Origin: Vibrio sagamiensis NBRC 104589
GTDB taxonomy: Bacteria; Pseudomonadota; Gammaproteobacteria; Enterobacterales; Vibrionaceae
Direction of reading: 5' to 3'
Assembly (NCBI RefSeq): GCF_007990935.1
Contig: NZ_BJXJ01000016.1
Coordinates: 32,785 to 96,784, forward strand
DNA: 64,000 nucleotides
How positions within the stretch are numbered: the first letter of the stretch is position 1; each line of letters opens with the position of its first letter. The notes under the pieces are model-generated. The model had not been told where the DNA came from. It searched no databases and was given only the letters and a program-made list of their open reading frames with translations. A program made the position numbers and the translations under genes. Positions 37,500 through 47,323 of this stretch are shown piece by piece.

Positions 37500-39173
37500 T
37501 TATCCAAAAATTAACTGTTTCATTGTGTCCAATAATTCATTTTCTGCTTCAAGCTGGCTTTTCAACGCTTCGTCCACCTGAGTTGGCATAAAAGCACTCG
37601 CCGCTTCACACTCAATCGAATCATTGAAAAGCTCTTGATAGCTAAGATCTTTAAAAATATGATTGGCGCTGTCTTTGCCCTCTGAGTGTGCTAAGACCAG
37701 AGAAAAACAGCCCTTCGGAGGTATACCCGCGATTTGCGCTGAAATATACCCCTCTTTCTGGTTGAGAATAAACGGCTCTGAACTGCTCCAATCACTGTCT
37801 GAGTCTGTCATTAAAGCGGTCAATCCCTGATAATGCTTTAAATCTTCAATGTTCTCCGTTTCCCCGACTTGTAAGCGCACTAAACAACCACTATTCTGCC
37901 CATCCACATAGGCAATCACGGTATTACTGCTGTCGTAACTGCGAACAATTGTGTCTTTGTCGGTTAGCCATGGCATATCCTCTTCTGTCACACTATGAAT
38001 CACAGCACTATCAACATCTGACGTAAATTGTTGAGTGCTAAAGGACTGCGAATCACTGTAAGAACTCAGCTCATCGAGAGGTGTACTGGCTTTATCCAGT
38101 AATGCTTGGTCAGACTCTAAATCCTCAATTTGCTTGAAGGTTTTCTGTTTTGGTGAAAATATGATCTTAAGACCAGATTCTCCCTGCTGTACCTCACCTT
38201 TGATTTTGTAAGGTGCCCAAAAATGAGCCATAACAAATCCATTAGCAATACGAGTAATATGCTTAGGCTGCTGTTTTTGCATCTCTTCTTTATAACGAAA
38301 ACGGTAGTATTCAACATCAATATCTTGGTAAAACCCTTTTTCGTTAATCGCCATCTCGCGCCATAACTTGCCTTGCCAAAATACATACAGAAATCCGCCG
38401 CAAAGATCGCTGACTTTCGCTTTATCTTGCTGTTCATCAAGGTATGCCAATGGCCTAACAGGAATCAAAACGTTATCCCACTCGTCCATTTTTGTCTCTT
38501 TTTCGACAGGCTGTAGCCCCTCAGCTAACTTGAGAAGTATTGGCATCGGTTGGTCAACACAAGGGATTTTGATATAAAGGGTTTTGTCTTCTTGTTCCAA
38601 ATCCTTAAACGTCGCTAAGCTGCGATGTTGATTTTCCTTATCGGCTTTTGCGACAGTAATTTTTTCGTACTGATTCTCGGTTTTGGACAATAATAAGCAG
38701 GCAGCATTACTGGACCATTGCCCTGCAAATTCAACCACAATCTTGTGTTCTGGGCTCGGTTCACTTGGTACATAGACATATTCACGAGTTAATACCACAT
38801 CATCCACAACAGGCTGATAACCGGCTTTACGAGTTCTGGCTTTGCCTGTGAAAATCACCGAATCAATATAAGCTTTCAGCTTTGGGTATCGACTGAGCTG
38901 CGAGTCACCCATTCCCCCCCTTCGTGGTGAAAGCGAGATTGCAATCCACTCTACCTTCGCCAATTCTGTCTGCATCGATTGAAGCAGTCCTGTGGTGGAC
39001 TTTTTGGCCGACAAAGAAATTCGCTGCGCAAGCGCATTAGGCAAACTTTTTAGAATGTCATTAGGGTTTCGAATGCGTGAAAACTGCTCTATACACTCGT
39101 CAGGAGTGAGAACAAACGGCAGTTCAGCTTGTGAGAGCTTGCTGCTGGCAATAAAGCGAATATTAGAATTCAT
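37500..39173 (-). CDS. MIX-like protein, first gene of the effector-like operon
   Basis: 557 residues from the ATG at 39173, which has GGAG 9 bases upstream; the frame is open 78 codons further but that part overlaps AT-rich leader DNA. No signal peptide. Residues 259-273 read GGFLYVF...LWRE, then a GFYQDIDVEYYRFR stretch. This resembles the MIX motif of type VI effectors (consensus hRxGhhYhh) except that the arginine position holds Cys. The rest is unassigned. It is followed after 3 bases by the propeller-like gene. Confidence 0.65.
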   Translation of the reverse strand: MNSNIRFIASSKLSQAELPFVLTPDECIEQFSRIRNPNDILKSLPNALAQRISLSAKKSTTGLLQSMQTELAKVEWIAISLSPRRGGMGDSQLSRYPKLKAYIDSVIFTGKARTRKAGYQPVVDDVVLTREYVYVPSEPSPEHKIVVEFAGQWSSNAACLLLSKTENQYEKITVAKADKENQHRSLATFKDLEQEDKTLYIKIPCVDQPMPILLKLAEGLQPVEKETKMDEWDNVLIPVRPLAYLDEQQDKAKVSDLCGGFLYVFWQGKLWREMAINEKGFYQDIDVEYYRFRYKEEMQKQQPKHITRIANGFVMAHFWAPYKIKGEVQQGESGLKIIFSPKQKTFKQIEDLESDQALLDKASTPLDELSSYSDSQSFSTQQFTSDVDSAVIHSVTEEDMPWLTDKDTIVRSYDSSNTVIAYVDGQNSGCLVRLQVGETENIEDLKHYQGLTALMTDSDSDWSSSEPFILNQKEGYISAQIAGIPPKGCFSLVLAHSEGKDSANHIFKDLSYQELFNDSIECEAASAFMPTQVDEALKSQLEAENELLDTMKQLIFG

Positions 39174-39574
39174 AAGAAATCTCCGTGACCAAATCATTAA
39201 ATAAAAAGGCCACGGTGATGAATTAAGCTGATAAGACTTAAATTTAACGACTTGGTAATTAGTAATCGTTCCCAAATAGGGTTTGATTATGTTATCACTA
39301 ACACAATGTTTTTCAAGGAGATTATTTAGAACAAATGCCGGAATAAACACACTAATTCCGGTATTTAAAATCAAAACGATGACTTTTAGGCCCAAAAAAG
39401 CCGACATAAAACCTAAATTACTGGGTGTTTTACCTAAATAACTAGAGGTGATGACTAGGGAGAGTATGTGTATTTATTTAAACAAATGGAAAGAGGATCA
39501 CGTGATAATAATAGTCAGTAATATGTCTAATAAGCATATTACTGACCTGTTATCTATAGGAACAATTCAGCGTA
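39174..39574. other. Leader region of the effector-like operon
   Basis: About 400 bases, AT-rich, upstream of the MIX-like gene and downstream of the secreted unknown at 39575. The promoter should lie here. A short direct repeat, ACCTAAATTACT / ACCTAAATAACT, is at about 39411-39443. No gene is supported. Confidence 0.45.
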
Positions 39575-40348
39575 TTATTCAGGAAGCCAATCATTCGACT
39601 CTTTGTATAAGTGTTCGTCAGGCAAGAAGTCGAAATCAGCACCATTGTCCATATCATCGGTCAACTGGTATGGTTCATAAGCTGCTGCTGAAAAATCAAA
39701 CATCACTTTCAACAGATCTGGACTAGAAATCTTATTTGTCGATTGATCGATCGATACCTGTATATCATTTGAATAGCGATATTGGTTTTCAATAATTTCA
39801 GGTAAATCAAGGTTAAGTTCAAAGTCTACTGAGCAGCTGCTAATATCACTACTTTTTACAGTCTCATCTAATTGATTAACCGCTTGCTGGAAGAAGTCGT
39901 AATAATAACTTCCTTCACGATATGGGCCTGTCATAAATTCGTCAAAGAACGCAGCATCATCCATTGAATGGATTGATTCAATATAAGTTTTAAAGCGCTC
40001 CGCAACAGCATTCACTGATTCAATATCAGAAGGGTTCGTATTAGTACTTTGAGTAATGCCTGCAAGATTTCTAGTGATAAAGTTAATAAAAATATCAGTG
40101 GATGGCTGCTTTTCTTCAGAGTTTATCTGTTCTGAAGTTTCTTGCAGGTATACAACCATATTATATTCACGTGTTTTAGCCTTTTTAAAATTTTGCAGTA
40201 ACACTGGTGCAAAATATTGAGAAAAACGCTGCTGCTCAGGTGCTACTGACAGCTCATCTACAAGAGGAGAAAAGTCACATTGTGCAGATAAAGCGCTGAA
40301 TGATAATGCTGACGTGATTGAAAAAGCGAAGGCTTTATTCATTTTCAT
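39575..40348 (-). CDS. Secreted protein of unknown function
   Basis: 257 residues with a clear signal peptide (about 1-22, ending LSA). The mature protein is acidic, rich in Asp, Glu, Tyr and Phe, with two cysteines, and predicted mostly helical. No domain is recognised. It lies upstream of the MIX-like gene on the same strand but separated by about 400 bases, so membership of the same operon is uncertain. Confidence 0.65.
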   Translation of the reverse strand: MKMNKAFAFSITSALSFSALSAQCDFSPLVDELSVAPEQQRFSQYFAPVLLQNFKKAKTREYNMVVYLQETSEQINSEEKQPSTDIFINFITRNLAGITQSTNTNPSDIESVNAVAERFKTYIESIHSMDDAAFFDEFMTGPYREGSYYYDFFQQAVNQLDETVKSSDISSCSVDFELNLDLPEIIENQYRYSNDIQVSIDQSTNKISSPDLLKVMFDFSAAAYEPYQLTDDMDNGADFDFLPDEHLYKESNDWLPE

Positions 40349-40706
40349 AATAAATTCCTAATATTTTAATTAACAAGCCATATCAAATGACTCCCTTATA
40401 TTCAGGAAATAAATCTACTAAAAGAAAAAACCTAAGTCACCTAGAAAAGAAAAAAAAAGGTTAAACCAACAAAAAAACAACCAAAAGTAACAAGATGTAA
40501 ATTACTTAACTTAGCCTAATACACATTAAGCAATTCGAAAATATTAAGCCATTAGAAGTGGCTAGCATGGGTATATTTTAATATTACGATAAAAATATAC
40601 CCAAGTGACTTCAAGACACCTGGGTATAGATAATCAGTAACAATAAGGTAATAGATGAGGATATATCATTTATAAATAAGCAGTGTGAAAATAAAATTAA
40701 AACCAA
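40349..40706. other. Intergenic region between rbsR end and the secreted unknown
   Basis: No gene supported. It holds the compound palindrome at 40568-40628, which is also placed to end the ribose operon transcript. Confidence 0.5.
40568..40628. repeat. Compound copy of the dispersed vibrio palindrome
   Basis: TATACCCAAG TGACTTCAAG ACACC TGGGTATA (40596-40628) is a third copy of the element. Its left arm also pairs with an extra upstream arm, TGGGTATATTTT (40568-40579) against AAAAATATACCCA (about 40591-40603), so two alternative hairpins share one arm. Confidence 0.75.
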
Positions 40707-41714
40707 TCATACCAAGCATTTAACACTCTTTCGTTCAACGAGAGTTGGTTCTAATTGTACCACTTGAGCTTGTTCAGATTGATGATCCAATTTACGTAAC
40801 AGTGTTTCAACCGCAACTTGCCCTAAACGATATTTAGGCTGATGAATCGTAGTTAACGCAGGTGACATAAATTTCGCTATATGAATATCGTCGTAGCCGA
40901 TAATAGATAGTTGTTGTGGAATGTTAATTTGTAATTCGCTCGCTGCATTCAAAACGCCCATTGCCATCATATCATTAGAGACGAAGACGGCGCTTGGTAA
41001 TGGGCCACTATCAACCATTTTACTAAAAGCTTGGTATCCGCCATCGCATTCAAAGTCAGATTCAATAATCCAGTTCGAATTAAATTCAAGCTTCGCTTCA
41101 ATCATCGCCCGTTTAAACCCTTCATAACGCATATGGGCTTGATGTTTCACCAGTGGTCCGGTGATACAGCCTATCTCTTTATGACCGCAGCTAATAAGGT
41201 GTTTTGTAGCTAAATATCCACCATGCAAAGAGTTGTCTTGGATCTTATCACTGGTAAATAACATTGGCCCCCAGTCCATAACCACAACAGGTATATCTTG
41301 ATAACGCTCAAAAACTTCTATGCGTTCACCTTCTAACGATGAACACATCAAAATTAACCCATCAACACGCTTTTGCAACAAAGTGTTTATGGAGTCTCTC
41401 ATGCGTTCGTTATCACCTTCTGTATTACATAAGATCAGGCTATAACCTTTGTTATAGCAGCTTCGTTCAACCCCTTTAACCACCTCACCAAAGAATGGGT
41501 TAGTAGACGTGGTTACAAGCATGCCAATGGTTTTGGTTCGATTTACTTTGAGGCTACGTGCCAATGCAGATGGCGCGTAGTAATTAAGCTCTTTTGCCGC
41601 GTTATTCACTCGTGCTGAAATTTCTTCGCTGACAAAACGGGTTTTGTTAATAACATGGCTCACTGTCGAAGTAGAAACTCCTGCTAGTTTTGCGACATCT
41701 TTCATCGTTGCCAT
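40707..41714 (-). CDS. rbsR: Ribose operon repressor
   Basis: 335 residues, LacI/GalR family. The N-terminal helix-turn-helix ATMKDVAKLAGVSTSTVSHVIN and hinge are canonical; the rest is a ribose-binding-protein-like effector domain. It should repress rbsDACBK in the absence of ribose by binding the palindromes upstream of rbsD. It is the last gene of the operon, 16 bases after rbsK, giving autoregulation. Confidence 0.93.
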   Translation of the reverse strand: MATMKDVAKLAGVSTSTVSHVINKTRFVSEEISARVNNAAKELNYYAPSALARSLKVNRTKTIGMLVTTSTNPFFGEVVKGVERSCYNKGYSLILCNTEGDNERMRDSINTLLQKRVDGLILMCSSLEGERIEVFERYQDIPVVVMDWGPMLFTSDKIQDNSLHGGYLATKHLISCGHKEIGCITGPLVKHQAHMRYEGFKRAMIEAKLEFNSNWIIESDFECDGGYQAFSKMVDSGPLPSAVFVSNDMMAMGVLNAASELQINIPQQLSIIGYDDIHIAKFMSPALTTIHQPKYRLGQVAVETLLRKLDHQSEQAQVVQLEPTLVERKSVKCLV

Positions 41715-41730
41715 GTTATTACTCCTTTAA

Positions 41731-42651
41731 TTATTGATGTTGATTTAAAAATACCTCAACCTCTTTGCGATTCGGGATAGAGGTTTGTGCTCCAAAGCGA
41801 GTTACTGAGATCGCAGCAGCAGCATGAGCAAACTTAATTGCTGATTCTAAAGGTATATCTTCTAATAAACCAGTAACCAATGCACCATTAAAGGTATCCC
41901 CTGCTGCGGTAGTGTCCGTAACATCAACTCGGAAACCTGGAATAAGTACCCCACGGCCATTTTGACTCAGCCAGGCTCCCTTTACACCTAAAGTAATAAG
42001 CACAATTTCAATGCCCTTTGAATGCAAGATATTCGCCGCTTCTTGAGCACTGTCGTTATCACATACTTTAATACCAGTGAGGATTTCTGCTTCTGTTTCA
42101 TTGGGAGTGATCATATCAATACAGGCCAGCAATTCATCAGAAAGTTCACGAGCTGGAGCAGGGTTAAGAATCACATTGGTTTTCATTTCTTTAGCTATTC
42201 GAGCAGCTTTCTCAATACCACACATTGGCGTTTCAAGTTGCATTAACAAATAATCTGCATGTCGAATGCGTTCTAGATCGGGTTCAATTGCCTCAGCGGT
42301 CAGTTTTGCGTTCGCCTCTGCTGAAATACAGATACTATTTTCACCGCTGTCTGAAACTTGAATCATCGCGATACCTGTTGGGCAGTTTGGCTGCATTTTG
42401 ACACCCGAAATATCAATACCATCTACTTTAAAGTTTTCACGGATATTGATGCCAAATGAATCGTCACCAACACATGCAATAAATCCAATATCAGCATTTA
42501 ATCGAGCTGCAGCGACTGCTTGGTTAGCCCCCTTACCTCCGGGGATAACCTGATAGTTACGACCATGCAGTGTCTCGCCAGGGCGAGGAAAAGAAGGCAC
42601 TTGAAGTACATGGTCAGCATTAATACTGCCTAATACCACTAACTTATTCAT
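41731..42651 (-). CDS. rbsK: Ribokinase
   Basis: 306 residues, PfkB family, as E. coli RbsK (309). It phosphorylates ribose to ribose 5-phosphate. Signatures: GGKGANQAVAAARL near the N-terminus and DTTAAGDTFNGALV with the catalytic aspartate near the C-terminus. It follows rbsB after 212 bases, a gap with the small hairpin GGTTCT-AAA-AGAACC just upstream of its start. Confidence 0.96.
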   Translation of the reverse strand: MNKLVVLGSINADHVLQVPSFPRPGETLHGRNYQVIPGGKGANQAVAAARLNADIGFIACVGDDSFGINIRENFKVDGIDISGVKMQPNCPTGIAMIQVSDSGENSICISAEANAKLTAEAIEPDLERIRHADYLLMQLETPMCGIEKAARIAKEMKTNVILNPAPARELSDELLACIDMITPNETEAEILTGIKVCDNDSAQEAANILHSKGIEIVLITLGVKGAWLSQNGRGVLIPGFRVDVTDTTAAGDTFNGALVTGLLEDIPLESAIKFAHAAAAISVTRFGAQTSIPNRKEVEVFLNQHQ

Positions 42652-42863
42652 ACTGTCATCCTTGGTTCTAAAAGAACCTTTTATTTTTAAACTGAAATAA
42701 TAGGTTTGCGCTCTTAAAAAAACGCAAGCGTATTACTGTTTGAACTGACTATTTGTACTCATTTCTTTTAGCCTTTACTTCGTATCCGTCTGCTTAAAAA
42801 GTGAGTTAGACTAGAGATAATCCAACCCATTTATTGGATCATCTCGTCGCTGTATAAGAAAAA

Positions 42864-43742
42864 TTACTGAGTTATAACTTTTAATGGAACGGGAATGTAA
42901 TTCTCCACTTTCTGACCTTTTAATGCTTTATCTGCCGTTTCTACACCTAAAGCACCGATAAGATCGGGTTGCTGAGCGATAGTTGCCGCCAATTTGCCTC
43001 GCTTAACTGCAGCAATACCGTCTTTTGTACCATCGAAGCCAACGATAAATACCTGTTTACCTGACGCTTGAACAGCACGCAGAGCACCTAATGCCATCTC
43101 ATCATTCTGAGCAAATACAGCTTGAACATCAGAGTTTGCAGCCATTAGGTTCTCCATTACATTCAAACCTTTAGTACGGTCGAAATCAGCAGGTTGGCTT
43201 GCGAGTAGTTCCATTTTACTGCCATGTACTGCAGACATGAATCCTTCACCACGTTCACGAGCAGCTGAAGTACCAGCAATGCCTTCTAACTGAATAACTT
43301 TGGCTTTTTCACCCACTTTTTCCATGATGAATTGACCAGCCATCTTGCCACCAGCAGCGTTGTCAGAAGCGATATGACTCACTACATCACCATGCTTGGC
43401 TCCTCGATCTAGAGTCAACACTGGAATGTTAGAACGGTTGGCCATGCGAATCGCATTTGACACAGCATCGGAATCTGTAGGGTTAATCAGAATCGCTTTG
43501 ACACCACGAATTGTGAGGTCCTCAATATTGGACAGCTCTTTGCTTGGGTCATTTTGCGAATCTAATACAATCAAATCGTACCCCAATTCTTTTGCTTTCG
43601 CTTCTGCGCCGTCTTTCATCGTCACGAAGAAAGGGTTATTCAGCGTAGACACCACAATCGCCATCGTATCTTGAGCTTGTGCAGCTACCGAAACCGTTGA
43701 AGAAAGCAGAGCAGCAGAAATAAAAGTTGCGAGTTTTTTCAT
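42864..43742 (-). CDS. rbsB: Ribose ABC transporter periplasmic binding protein
   Basis: 292 residues from the ATG at 43742, preceded by AAGGA 8-10 bases upstream; the frame is open 37 codons further but that part lacks signal-peptide character. The signal peptide runs to AQAQ (about 1-23). The mature part is a typical sugar-binding fold: [39 protein letters not shown]. It captures ribose for RbsC-RbsA. Confidence 0.95.
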   Translation of the reverse strand: MKKLATFISAALLSSTVSVAAQAQDTMAIVVSTLNNPFFVTMKDGAEAKAKELGYDLIVLDSQNDPSKELSNIEDLTIRGVKAILINPTDSDAVSNAIRMANRSNIPVLTLDRGAKHGDVVSHIASDNAAGGKMAGQFIMEKVGEKAKVIQLEGIAGTSAARERGEGFMSAVHGSKMELLASQPADFDRTKGLNVMENLMAANSDVQAVFAQNDEMALGALRAVQASGKQVFIVGFDGTKDGIAAVKRGKLAATIAQQPDLIGALGVETADKALKGQKVENYIPVPLKVITQ

Positions 43743-43870
43743 CGTTCTAGTCCTTTGTGTAGGGTGAGCCAGCGCATATACTCCGACTCGGTATGTATTC
43801 AGGATTGAAGAAAGTACCTGGCGTATCCCCGTTGTATCGGGAAAAACGGCCAACGCACCCTCACTGTGAA

Positions 43871-44854
43871 TTATTTGTTTTTATTGTCGACTAAGACTGC
43901 TAGCAAGATAACAACTGCTTTGGCAATCATTTGGTAATAAGAAGATACATCAAGAAGGTTAAGCGCGTTATTGAGGAAGCCAATAATCAACGCACCTATC
44001 AACGTCCCCATAATACGGCCTTTTCCTCCCATCAAGCTCGTTCCTCCCAGAACAACAGCCGCGATGGCGTCGAGCTCGTAACCCATCCCCGCTGTCGGTT
44101 GTGCTGAAGATAAGCGAGAAGTTACGATAATACCGGCAAGTGCTGCCAACATACCACAGATGGCATATACGCCCATTTTTACCCGATCAACATTAATACC
44201 AGATAAGCGTGTTGCAGATTCGTTTCCACCAAGTGCATAAACATAACGACCAAAGCGAGTGTGATTAAGTAAGTACCAAACCGCAGCGAACACAATCACC
44301 ATTAGCCATACAGGGACTGGAATTCCCAAAGCATAGCCCGTACCAAACCAGGCGAAAGCATCTGCTGTATCAGTAAAGCCAGTTGAAATAGGACGACCAT
44401 CAGTGTAAACCATTGTTACACCACGTAGTAACGTCATAGTAACCAGTGTTGCAATAAAAGCTTGGACTTTACCTTTAGCAATGATTAGACCACTGACCGC
44501 TCCGAGTATTGCTCCTGCGAACAATGCCGTTGGAACCGCTATAAGAACAGGAACTTCAAGGGCAATCATGCTGGCAGCGAAAGCACCACAAAGCGCAAGT
44601 ACCGAACCGACACTTAGATCTATACCTGCGGTCAGAATAACCAACGTCATACCTACTGCTATGATTGCATTAATCGAGGTTTGACGAAGAATATTCAGAA
44701 TATTATCTACGGTAAAAAAGTGGGGATTTAAAAACGATACAACAACAATCAAAAACAGTAACGCAATCAATGATTTTTGTTCAATAAACCACTCTTTAGT
44801 TAACCAATTCTTCTTGCTAGTTTCATTGTCATTGCTCATAGCATTCATACTCAT
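43871..44854 (-). CDS. rbsC: Ribose ABC transporter permease
   Basis: 327 residues with the hydrophobic profile of the RbsC/XylH permeases. Family segments include [21 protein letters not shown] and [23 protein letters not shown]. Its start overlaps the rbsA stop by 4 bases. It forms the membrane channel for ribose. Confidence 0.95.
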   Translation of the reverse strand: MSMNAMSNDNETSKKNWLTKEWFIEQKSLIALLFLIVVVSFLNPHFFTVDNILNILRQTSINAIIAVGMTLVILTAGIDLSVGSVLALCGAFAASMIALEVPVLIAVPTALFAGAILGAVSGLIIAKGKVQAFIATLVTMTLLRGVTMVYTDGRPISTGFTDTADAFAWFGTGYALGIPVPVWLMVIVFAAVWYLLNHTRFGRYVYALGGNESATRLSGINVDRVKMGVYAICGMLAALAGIIVTSRLSSAQPTAGMGYELDAIAAVVLGGTSLMGGKGRIMGTLIGALIIGFLNNALNLLDVSSYYQMIAKAVVILLAVLVDNKNK

Positions 44855-46356
44855 GCTGCTTCCTCATTTATATTCTTACCTACTGCACAAGCGAGTAGTT
44901 TTTCTTGATCAGCGTCTTTCGCATCAAATTCGCCTGTAACTCGGCCTTCATGCATAACCATGATGCGATCACTCATCCCTAATACTTCTGGCATTTCAGA
45001 GGAAACTAGGATGATGCTCATACCCGCCGCTTTAAATTTATTGATCAATTGGTAAATTTCTTTCTTTGCACCAACATCGACACCACGAGTTGGCTCATCC
45101 AAAATGAGTATTTTAGGCTGAGTCATCAATCCTTTGGCAATGGCTACCTTTTGCTGGTTACCACCAGATAGGTTACCGATGATTTGATCACGAGTTGGAG
45201 TTTTTATATTGAATAGCTTAATAAAGTCTTCTACCGCTATAACTTCATCATCATGCTTAATTTGAACGCCTTTGCTAAACTTATCTAATGCGCACAATGA
45301 CATATTCTCTTTGACCGATAACCCCAGCACCAAGCCGTCACCTTTTCGATCTTCTGAAATATAAGCGATACCGTTTGCTAAGCCATCTTGTGGACAAGTA
45401 GGATTGATGGTTTTATCATTGAGTCTAATCACACCGCGTTCACTGGGTAAGGCACCGTAAATTATTTTCATTAACTCTGTTCGACCCGCCCCCATCAAAC
45501 CAGACACACCGAGAATTTCACCACGTTTAAGAGTGAAACTGACATTATTAATGCCATTACCAGTTAAACCGATGACATCTAGACAAACGTCACCGTGGTG
45601 GACATCAACTCGCGGGTATTGCTCTTCTAGCTTACGACCAACCATCATTTCAATGAGTCCGTCTTCATCAGTATCTTTGACGGTGCATTCAGCAATAAAC
45701 TTACCATCACGTAACACGGTAATGTCATCGCAAATTTCAAAGATTTCTTTTAATCGGTGCGAGATATAAACAATGCCGCAACCTTGGTCACGCAGTTCGT
45801 TGATCACTTTAAACAAAGATTCTGTTTCTTTATCAGTCAATGCATCGGTAGGTTCATCCATAATGATGACCTTGGATTCAAATGACAATGCTTTGGCAAT
45901 CTCTACCATCTGTTGCTCACCAAGACTTAGATCACCAAGCAAAGTTTTCGATGAATGCTTTACATTAAGTCGTTGAAGTAATTCATCCGCCTCTTTGTAC
46001 ATCTTGCTCCATAGAATACGTCCCATTGGACTAGTGAATTCTCGGCCAAGATAAATATTTTCTGCAATTGTGAGCTCAGATATTAAATTTAACTCTTGGT
46101 GAATAATGCTTATACCAGCTTCTTGAGAGTCACGTGGGCCTTTAAAACCTGCTACTTGACCTTGATATTGAATACTGCCTGCTTCTATAGAATGAATACC
46201 TGTAAGTACTTTCATCAAGGTGGATTTACCGGCTCCATTTTCGCCCATGAGTGCCATCACACGCCCTGAGTAAACATTTAAACTGGCTTTATCTAATGCT
46301 TTTACTCCGGGAAAGGATTTTTCGATTTCACTCAGTTGTAATATGGCTTGAGTCAT
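44851..46356 (-). CDS. rbsA: Ribose ABC transporter ATP-binding protein
   Basis: 501 residues, two fused ATPase domains, equal to E. coli RbsA in length. The first Walker A is GENGAGKST, with the signature [15 protein letters not shown]; the second domain has the degenerate GLMGAGRTE and [15 protein letters not shown]. Both Walker B segments (MDEPTDAL and LDEPTRGVD) are present. It lies 23 bases after rbsD. Confidence 0.95.
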   Translation of the reverse strand: MTQAILQLSEIEKSFPGVKALDKASLNVYSGRVMALMGENGAGKSTLMKVLTGIHSIEAGSIQYQGQVAGFKGPRDSQEAGISIIHQELNLISELTIAENIYLGREFTSPMGRILWSKMYKEADELLQRLNVKHSSKTLLGDLSLGEQQMVEIAKALSFESKVIIMDEPTDALTDKETESLFKVINELRDQGCGIVYISHRLKEIFEICDDITVLRDGKFIAECTVKDTDEDGLIEMMVGRKLEEQYPRVDVHHGDVCLDVIGLTGNGINNVSFTLKRGEILGVSGLMGAGRTELMKIIYGALPSERGVIRLNDKTINPTCPQDGLANGIAYISEDRKGDGLVLGLSVKENMSLCALDKFSKGVQIKHDDEVIAVEDFIKLFNIKTPTRDQIIGNLSGGNQQKVAIAKGLMTQPKILILDEPTRGVDVGAKKEIYQLINKFKAAGMSIILVSSEMPEVLGMSDRIMVMHEGRVTGEFDAKDADQEKLLACAVGKNINEEAA

Positions 46357-46379
46357 AATTGATCCTCAATGATTTCGGC

Positions 46380-46799
46380 TTAAAACACCACACCAGTTTG
46401 GAAGATTACGTTCGCGTAAGGTGTGCATTCACCGGTACGAACGATTGCACGACTTTGTTGTGTGCGAGCTTTAAAGTCTTCATGTGGTAAGTAATTAATG
46501 CTGATTTGCTTACCTGTTAATGTGCTTTCTAGAGCTAACTCTGCAAGCAAAATTTCATGGTGTTCAGGGCTAACGGTTGCAAATTCTTCCGCTATGATGA
46601 CTCCTTCAATTTGAGATTCAGACAAAATCGCACGAACGGTATCTATAAAACCTGGTACTCCATGAGTTAACGCTAAGTCAATGCGTGTTATATGCTCAGG
46701 TATTGGTAAGCCTGCATCACAAATTGTGATTTCGTCGGTATGACCCAGTGTCGCCACCAGATGAGAAATTTCTGAGTTAAGTAGGGTATGTTTTTTCAT
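46380..46799 (-). CDS. rbsD: D-ribose pyranase
   Basis: 139 residues, exactly the E. coli RbsD length. It interconverts beta-pyranose and furanose forms of ribose so that ribokinase can act. Signatures: HLVATLGHTDEITICDAGLPIP with the catalytic-type histidine, and the C-terminal VRTGECTPYANVIFQTGVVF. First gene of rbsDACBKR; an AAAGG site precedes the ATG. Confidence 0.96.
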   Translation of the reverse strand: MKKHTLLNSEISHLVATLGHTDEITICDAGLPIPEHITRIDLALTHGVPGFIDTVRAILSESQIEGVIIAEEFATVSPEHHEILLAELALESTLTGKQISINYLPHEDFKARTQQSRAIVRTGECTPYANVIFQTGVVF

Positions 46800-46873
46800 T
46801 CCATCAACCTTTCATTGGCGCATTCAAAGAAGTGAGTGTCCATCTTGGCTTAACCATAAATTGACAGAAAACT

Positions 46874-46891
46874 CATCGAAACGTTTCGATG
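46874..46891. promoter_or_regulatory. LacI-type operator (RbsR) proximal to rbsD
   Basis: CATCGAAACGTTTCGATG is a perfect 18-bp palindrome with the central CG of LacI/GalR-family sites, 75 bases upstream of rbsD. RbsR is the obvious ligand. Confidence 0.85.
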
Positions 46892-47261
46892 CCATAATAA
46901 AATGATTAAAGGAAAGTGCTAGAATAACGGTTACAAGGTGTGAGAAGGATCGTTTATAAACTAATAATTTTTTAATAAAAGGTTATTAATGTCACATTTT
47001 TTAATGTCGAAACGTTTCGATGGGCAACAAAACACAAGGATAAGTTAATTTATTTTAAGTTATGAAAGGTTGTTAGCAATCAATCATTACTACTTAAATA
47101 AGCATGCTCACTTATGAAACTTTTCTTACCTTTTTTATGAAACACTCAGAGTATGCATACGTTATTTTAAGATGGTATATTTGCAACATTACCCAAAATA
47201 GAATCTAGAATCTGCAATCAATAAGTTTAGGTATAATAATCATTATTCACCATAAAAGAAT
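46892..47261. other. Regulatory region of the ribose operon and AT-rich spacer
   Basis: No gene. The rbs promoter should lie between or beside the two operators. The remainder up to the toxin-gene terminator is AT-rich. An AATAATCATTATT palindrome at about 47235-47247 resembles the core of a Fur box but is not next to a gene start. Confidence 0.5.
47005..47022. promoter_or_regulatory. Second LacI-type operator (RbsR), distal
   Basis: TCGAAACGTTTCGA (47007-47020) repeats the core of the proximal site exactly, with centres 131 bases apart. Two identical operators at this distance could allow repression by looping. Confidence 0.8.
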
Positions 47262-47300
47262 AATACCCACACAAGCTCCTAAACCAGGCTAAGGGGTATT
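47262..47300 (-). terminator. Terminator downstream of the cytolysin gene
   Basis: AATACCC (47262-47268) pairs with GGGTATT (47294-47300), with inner AGC/CCT pairing around AAACC. On the minus strand it is followed by ATTCTTTTATG. Confidence 0.6.
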
Positions 47301-47323
47301 ACTCTGCTCAATCACCTTTTAGT

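Noticed and set aside
31516..39173. Complete type VI secretion cluster
   Set aside because: No hcp, vgrG, PAAR, clpV or sheath genes are present in the window; only cargo-like proteins.
39174..39407. 78-codon N-terminal extension of the MIX-like protein
   Set aside because: AT-rich leader sequence; GGAG precedes the later ATG at 39173.
42664..42678. GGTTCT-AAA-AGAACC hairpin before rbsK as a terminator inside the rbs operon
   Set aside because: The T-rich side lies on the plus strand, where no gene needs ending; on the minus strand it is followed by the rbsK ribosome site.
43743..43853. 37-codon extension of RbsB
   Set aside because: The signal peptide starts at the ATG at 43742, which has its own ribosome-binding site.
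47235..47247. Fur-box-like AATAATCATTATT
   Set aside because: It lies beyond the 3' end of the toxin gene and far from any start; AT-rich DNA makes such palindromes by chance.
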